A stretch of DNA of 36,294 nt, taken from Chloroflexota bacterium. GTDB taxonomy: Bacteria; Chloroflexota; Dehalococcoidia; SZUA-161; SpSt-899. A model generated the notes under the pieces. It had not been told where the DNA came from, did no database searches, and worked only from the letters and a program-made list of their open reading frames with translations. This document shows positions 32,726 through 36,294 of this stretch, piece after piece. A program made the translations under genes and the position numbers. Each line of letters starts with the position of its first letter. Position 1 is the stretch's first letter. The stretch is taken from NCBI GenBank assembly GCA_013203045.1, contig JABMQN010000136.1:1-36294 (forward strand). Direction: 5' to 3'.

Positions 32726-33217
32726 ATGTCGCCCCTAGCAATCGATCAAATTCTGGATGGACGTCGAAGTCAACCGGATCAACTCATTGAGGTACTCCAT
32801 GACGTTCAGGAAAAGGACGGATATATTCCCGAGGAGGCTATGCAAGCCGTATCCCAGGGTCTCGGGGTGCCGATTATGGAAGTCTACCGCGTGGCTTCCT
32901 TTTATAAGGCCTTCAGGTTAAAACCAGCCGGCAAGAATGTGCTCACCATATGTATGGGTACAGCATGCCATGTCCGAGGCGCTCGTCTTCTGCTTGATCA
33001 GGCCACAGGTCAACTCGGGATTGAGCTTGGTGACGTGACTCCAGATGGGCTCTTCTCCATCGAACGTGTCAACTGCCTGGGGACTTGCGCACTGGGACCG
33101 ATTGTCACTGAAAACGAGACCTATCATCACCATGTGACACCTGGAAAGCTTCGCAAACTCATCGACACTATTGGCGGTCAGCAACCGGAGGAGACGCAAC
33201 ATGCCCAGACTCAATAG
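32726..33217 (+). CDS. NADH dehydrogenase/hydrogenase NuoE-like 2Fe-2S subunit
   Basis: The thioredoxin-like 2Fe-2S subunit of NAD(P)H-oxidising modules (NuoE, HndA, HoxE). The 163 residues include the helical N terminus (LIEVLHDVQEKDGYIPEEAM) and the cluster ligands Cys76-x4-Cys81 (CMGTAC) and Cys117-x3-Cys121 (CLGTC), exactly the family spacing. AAGGAGG stands 8 nt before the ATG. It overlaps the NuoF-like gene by 17 nt. The last 15 residues (PEETQHAQTQ) are an extension beyond the usual end. Confidence 0.94.
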   Translation: MSPLAIDQILDGRRSQPDQLIEVLHDVQEKDGYIPEEAMQAVSQGLGVPIMEVYRVASFYKAFRLKPAGKNVLTICMGTACHVRGARLLLDQATGQLGIELGDVTPDGLFSIERVNCLGTCALGPIVTENETYHHHVTPGKLRKLIDTIGGQQPEETQHAQTQ

Positions 33218-35054
33218 TCATCGCGAACTGGAACACCTCCGCGAACAGATACGCGAGCAGAGGGAAAACATTACCACTACGATAATGCTATGCGGGGGAC
33301 CTGGCTGCCAAGCCTCGCAATCGCAGACCGTTGTTGAAGCATTCAGGGAAGAATTATCTCAGCAGGGATTAGATTCCAGTGTGCGTCTGCGCGTTACAGG
33401 ATGCCAAGGCTTTTGCGAGCAGGGCCCAGTCATGGTCATTGAGCCGGGCAATATATTCTACTGCAAAGTCTCGCCGGAGGACGCTTTTGAGATTGTACAT
33501 CAGACCGTAATAAAGGGCGAGTTGATCGAGCGGCTGCTCTATGAAGATCCGGTTTCGGGTGAACGAGTTAAGACCGAGTCGGAAGTTCCCTTTTACCGGG
33601 CGCAGAATCAGCAGATCCTCTCCCAGAACCGCCTGGTCGATCCCCTATCGATCGAAGACTACATCGCGGCGGGCGGCTATTCCGCTCTAGTCAGGGCATT
33701 GAATGGTGTATCACCAGAGAGTATTATTGGTGAGATCAAAGCATCAGGGCTGCGTGGGCGCGGCGGTGGCGGATTCCCGACTGGCCGAAAGTGGGCGGAA
33801 TGTAGTGAAGCTCCTGGGGATGAGAAGTATGTCATCTGCAATGCTGACGAGGGTGATCCCGGGGCCTACATGGACAGGGCCGTACTCGAAGGTAATCCTC
33901 ATCTAGTCCTGGAAGGCATGATGATTGGCGCCCGTGCAGTTGGCGCGCAAAAAGGATACATTTACGTTCGCAATGAATATCCTCTCGCTGTGAAGCATTC
34001 GCGGATTGCCGTCGATCAGGCTCGTGAGTTGGGCCTTCTTGGAGACAATATTTTGGGCTCATCATTCTCGTTTGATGTAGCTATCGCCCGGGGAGGAGGT
34101 GCTTTTGTCTGTGGAGAATCAACGGCTCTTATGGCATCCATAGAAGGCAAAGTCGGCGAGCCCCGGGCCAAGGATGTCCACACTGTGGTGGACGGTCTTT
34201 TTCACAAACCAACGGTACTTAATAATGTCGAGACCTGGGCCAATGTTCCATCCATTATATCGAACGGTTCGTCATCATTTGCCTCCATTGGAACGGAAAG
34301 TAGCAAAGGGACCAAGATTCTGGCTCTGACTGGCCGCATCAAAAATACCGGGTTGGTTGAAGTCCCGATGGGCACATCCATTCGCGAGGTTGTGTTTGAT
34401 ATCGGTGGTGGCGGGATCAACGGTAACTCAATAAAAGCAGTTCAGACCGGTGGCCCATCAGGCGGATGTCTGCCGGTGGAGAAGTTCGACCTCCCGCTAG
34501 ACTTTGACGTTCTCTCCGAAGCTGGCTCGATGATCGGCTCAGGCGGTATGGTGGTAATGGATGAGGCGTCCTGCATGGTGGATGTTGCCAAATATTTCCT
34601 GACATTCCTGCAGGATGAATCGTGCGGTAACTGCTTGCCCTGCCGTGTGGGGATCGATCGCATGCTCGAGATGATTACCGATATCACCGAAGGCCGCGGA
34701 ACACCGGGGCAGCTTGATCTTCTGGCAGAATTGGGAGAAACAATATCCGAGACTGCTCTGTGTGGCCTGGGCAAAACCGCGCCGAATCCTGTTCTTTCCA
34801 CCCTGCGTTATTTCCGTTCGGAATACGAGGCACATATCAATGAGAATAAATGTCCGGCCGGAGTTTGTAAGGCTCTGATCACCTACTCGATTGATCCTGA
34901 CAGGTGTAACGGATGTGGCGTTTGTCTGAAAGGATGTGTATATCAAGCCATCACCGGCGAGAAAAAACAGCCGCATGTTATTGATGTCCAACTTTGCCAG
35001 AAATGCGGGATTTGCCGAAGTGAGTGCAAGTTTGATGCTATTCAAGTTGTCTGA
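33201..35054 (+). CDS. NuoF-like NADH-binding flavoprotein with extra Fe-S domains
   Basis: The 617-residue protein oxidises NAD(P)H at FMN. Start at ATG 33201 after GGAGGAGA, inside the end of the NuoE-like gene. Domains in order: thioredoxin-like 2Fe-2S (Cys31, Cys36, Cys68, Cys72), the FMN/NADH core (GLRGRGGGGFPTGRKW near 180 and CNADEGDPGAYMDR near 215), SLBB, the 4Fe-4S motif SCGNCLPCRVG near 475, and a C-terminal two-cluster ferredoxin (CNGCGVCLKGC and CQKCGICRSEC). This extended form is that of HndC/HydB-type subunits in NADP-reducing and electron-bifurcating complexes, not of respiratory complex I. Confidence 0.95.
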   Translation: MPRLNSHRELEHLREQIREQRENITTTIMLCGGPGCQASQSQTVVEAFREELSQQGLDSSVRLRVTGCQGFCEQGPVMVIEPGNIFYCKVSPEDAFEIVHQTVIKGELIERLLYEDPVSGERVKTESEVPFYRAQNQQILSQNRLVDPLSIEDYIAAGGYSALVRALNGVSPESIIGEIKASGLRGRGGGGFPTGRKWAECSEAPGDEKYVICNADEGDPGAYMDRAVLEGNPHLVLEGMMIGARAVGAQKGYIYVRNEYPLAVKHSRIAVDQARELGLLGDNILGSSFSFDVAIARGGGAFVCGESTALMASIEGKVGEPRAKDVHTVVDGLFHKPTVLNNVETWANVPSIISNGSSSFASIGTESSKGTKILALTGRIKNTGLVEVPMGTSIREVVFDIGGGGINGNSIKAVQTGGPSGGCLPVEKFDLPLDFDVLSEAGSMIGSGGMVVMDEASCMVDVAKYFLTFLQDESCGNCLPCRVGIDRMLEMITDITEGRGTPGQLDLLAELGETISETALCGLGKTAPNPVLSTLRYFRSEYEAHINENKCPAGVCKALITYSIDPDRCNGCGVCLKGCVYQAITGEKKQPHVIDVQLCQKCGICRSECKFDAIQVV

Positions 35055-35071
35055 CAAAAAGAGGTAATAAA

Positions 35072-35758
35072 ATGCAGCAATATGTAAATGTTAATATAGA
35101 TGGAGCCATCATTCGTGCTATCAGGGGCACCAGCGTGCTTGACACTGCGATCGAATACGGTATCTGCATTCCCCACCTGTGTCATGTTCCCGGCCTAACC
35201 GATATTGGTGCGTGTCGACTATGCATCGTAGAACATGTGGTTAATGGCCGTTCCAAAGTCACGACTTCCTGCACTTTGAACGTGGAAGAGGGTATGGTGA
35301 TTCTGACGAGTACGGACAAGATCAGGAAACTGCGCCACAATCTTGCGGAGTTGCTAGTTGCTCAGGCACCTAACTCTCGTGCCATTCAGGATATTGCCGT
35401 GCGTTGCGGGGTCACCAGTGTCCGCTACCCGTTTCGTAATGCGGACTGTGTTTTGTGCGGACGTTGTGTACGAACTTGCACTGAAATCTGGAAAGCCCGC
35501 GCTATCGGCTTTGTGGGAAGGGGTAAGGACCGTCATGTGGATTACCCGTTCGGCATTCAACCTGAGTTCTGCAAGCAATGTAATAATTGTATTCAGATTT
35601 GTCCCATGACCATCACACCCTGTAACGGTCCCATGAAACCTGGGGAAGAGTACCTTTGCGGCCAATGTGAATCGCAGCTCATCGTTGCCGACGAGACGCC
35701 TGGTAGTTGCGTCTGGTGCGAACTGGGTGAAGGATTTGCCTGCGGACGATACGCCTAG
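35072..35758 (+). CDS. HoxU/NuoG N-terminal-like iron-sulfur subunit
   Basis: The 228-residue small electron-transfer subunit of the NADH module. It has a plant-type 2Fe-2S domain (Cys37-x10-Cys48-x2-Cys51-x15-Cys67) and two 4Fe-4S motifs (Cys126/129/132/136 and Cys167/170/173/177). The His-Cys3 cluster between them, normal in NuoG and HoxU, has lost its cysteines: RHNLAELLVAQAP is followed by none. A C-terminal extension has five more cysteines (CGQC, CVWC and a last one in FACG), perhaps a zinc ribbon or rubredoxin-like site. No molybdopterin or H-cluster domain follows. GAGG precedes the ATG, 17 bp after the NuoF-like gene. Confidence 0.9.
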   Translation: MQQYVNVNIDGAIIRAIRGTSVLDTAIEYGICIPHLCHVPGLTDIGACRLCIVEHVVNGRSKVTTSCTLNVEEGMVILTSTDKIRKLRHNLAELLVAQAPNSRAIQDIAVRCGVTSVRYPFRNADCVLCGRCVRTCTEIWKARAIGFVGRGKDRHVDYPFGIQPEFCKQCNNCIQICPMTITPCNGPMKPGEEYLCGQCESQLIVADETPGSCVWCELGEGFACGRYA

Positions 35759-35901
35759 AAGTTCTTCCAAGACAGCCTATTCATAGGTCGTTGCTTGAAG
35801 TGTTTGTTGGAACATAATTATAAAAACCATTTTGCCACACTACAATATGGCCGGAAAACAACAAGATGATTCAGCGAAATTCTATAGGGAGGTCATAACT
35901 C

Positions 35902-36159
35902 ATGAGTGAGCGAGCTTATGTATTAATCAAGGCAGAAAAGGGCCAAGAGCCTACCGCAGTTACTGAATTGGGCAATCGGCCAGAATTGTTGTCAGTGGAT
36001 CGCGTGTTTGGACAGTACGATATTGTGGCATTGATCGAAGCAGAAGATATTGACGGATTGATTAGAATTGTGGGGGATGACATTGCTGCAGCAGATCACG
36101 TTATGCGTACCGAAACACTATTTATAACTTCCGGAAGGAATCCTAATCCCAAAAGCTAA
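35902..36159 (+). CDS. Stand-alone Lrp/AsnC ligand-binding (RAM) domain protein
   Basis: An 85-residue protein equal to the RAM domain of Lrp/AsnC regulators without the DNA-binding part: AYVLIKAEKGQEPTAVTELGNRPELLSVDRVFGQYDIVALIEAED. Such orphans form ring assemblies that bind amino acids or other small ligands and may modulate enzymes or full-length Lrp proteins. GGGAGGT stands 9 nt before the ATG. It lies 143 bp after the HoxU-like gene on the same strand; TACAAT at 35841-35846 may be its own -10. Confidence 0.88.
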   Translation: MSERAYVLIKAEKGQEPTAVTELGNRPELLSVDRVFGQYDIVALIEAEDIDGLIRIVGDDIAAADHVMRTETLFITSGRNPNPKS

Positions 36160-36214
36160 CCAATAGAAACGATCTGCTACGATGAGACGCTTTTTCGGTA
36201 CGATCTGAAGTCAC

Positions 36215-36294
36215 TCAATATGGGCAGCCATAACCGTCACCTTCTTTGTGGGACAGATATTTTTTAAACGAATCACTATCAAAATCAATTCCTG
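36215..36294 (-). CDS. Possible C-terminal end of a minus-strand gene (partial)
   Basis: Reading the minus strand from the window edge, one frame is open for 25 codons to TGA at 36217-36215 and ends FKKYLSHKEGDGYGCPY, which has protein-like composition. A second frame is also open, so the call is weak. No family was recognised. Confidence 0.3.
   Translation of the reverse strand, partial: GIDFDSDSFKKYLSHKEGDGYGCPY

Noticed and set aside
32726-35758. Considered as an NADP-reducing [FeFe]-hydrogenase operon.
   Set aside because: No H-cluster motifs (TSCCPxW, MPCxxK, ExMxCxGGC) are encoded in the window; only the diaphorase subunits are present.

Overview
The window reads as chromosomal DNA of a free-living anaerobic bacterium, most likely a Dehalococcoidia-type member of the Chloroflexota. 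This is an inference from the mix of genes: PyrR-controlled pyrimidine genes, EF-P of the 'KIGRGSA' type with arginine at the modification site, tandem ClpP paralogues, an archaeal-style NrpR nitrogen regulator, several iron-sulfur proteins and no oxidative genes. No ribosomal RNA or other decisive phylogenetic marker is present. Most genes are housekeeping; the accessory and odd material lies at about 1-5.6 kb, 14.3-15.8 kb, 27.2-27.4 kb and 31-36 kb.

Layout. 1-5.6 kb: a CAU-anticodon tRNA with terminator, an RDD-family membrane gene broken by one in-frame TAA, an alpha/beta hydrolase with a small zinc-ribbon membrane protein, an S1C (HtrA-like) lipoprotein protease, a helical protein of uncertain function, and a predicted lipoprotein with a Cys-His-Asp protease-like core. 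5.6-12.7 kb (minus strand): pyrR-pyrB behind a PyrR attenuator, followed closely by an ArsA-type ATPase, then an MFS and an MMPL/RND exporter. PyrB carries a C-terminal four-cysteine tail with exactly the spacing of the PyrI zinc site. 12.7-14.1 kb: hisH-hisF. 14.3-15.8 kb (plus): a three-gene redox cassette made of a thioredoxin-fold lipoprotein, an unlisted 55-residue membrane protein with a CWDC motif, and a NapH-like membrane ferredoxin, the last two overlapping by ATGA. 15.9-18.6 kb: tig-clpP1-clpP2.

18.6-27.2 kb (minus strand) is one long colinear run: DUF5343-dprA-topA-xer-aroQ-pepP-efp-PHP-formyltransferase. It starts at a near-consensus promoter whose -35 lies inside an inverted repeat of a short motif (GGACT/AGTCC) that recurs eight times in 226 bp. 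27.4-31.3 kb (minus): nrpR-like regulator, a cysteine-rich glutamate-synthase-family FMN enzyme, and an FAD oxidoreductase. 31.4-31.6 kb holds a 180-bp MITE-like element with 29-bp imperfect terminal inverted repeats. 31.6-36.2 kb: a GAF-LuxR regulator divergent from a NuoE/NuoF/HoxU-like NADH-oxidising module with a perfect 14-bp palindrome lying over the regulator's start codon, then a stand-alone Lrp/AsnC RAM domain protein.

How parts fit together. Uridine-nucleotide status should control pyrRB through a complete binding-loop/antiterminator/terminator set visible in the leader, where the pyrR Shine-Dalgarno lies inside the terminator stem. NrpR next to a GOGAT-like enzyme suggests 2-oxoglutarate-responsive nitrogen control. 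The NADH module has no hydrogenase or formate dehydrogenase catalytic subunit in view, so its partner must be elsewhere. All functional calls come from reading motifs; no database search was run.
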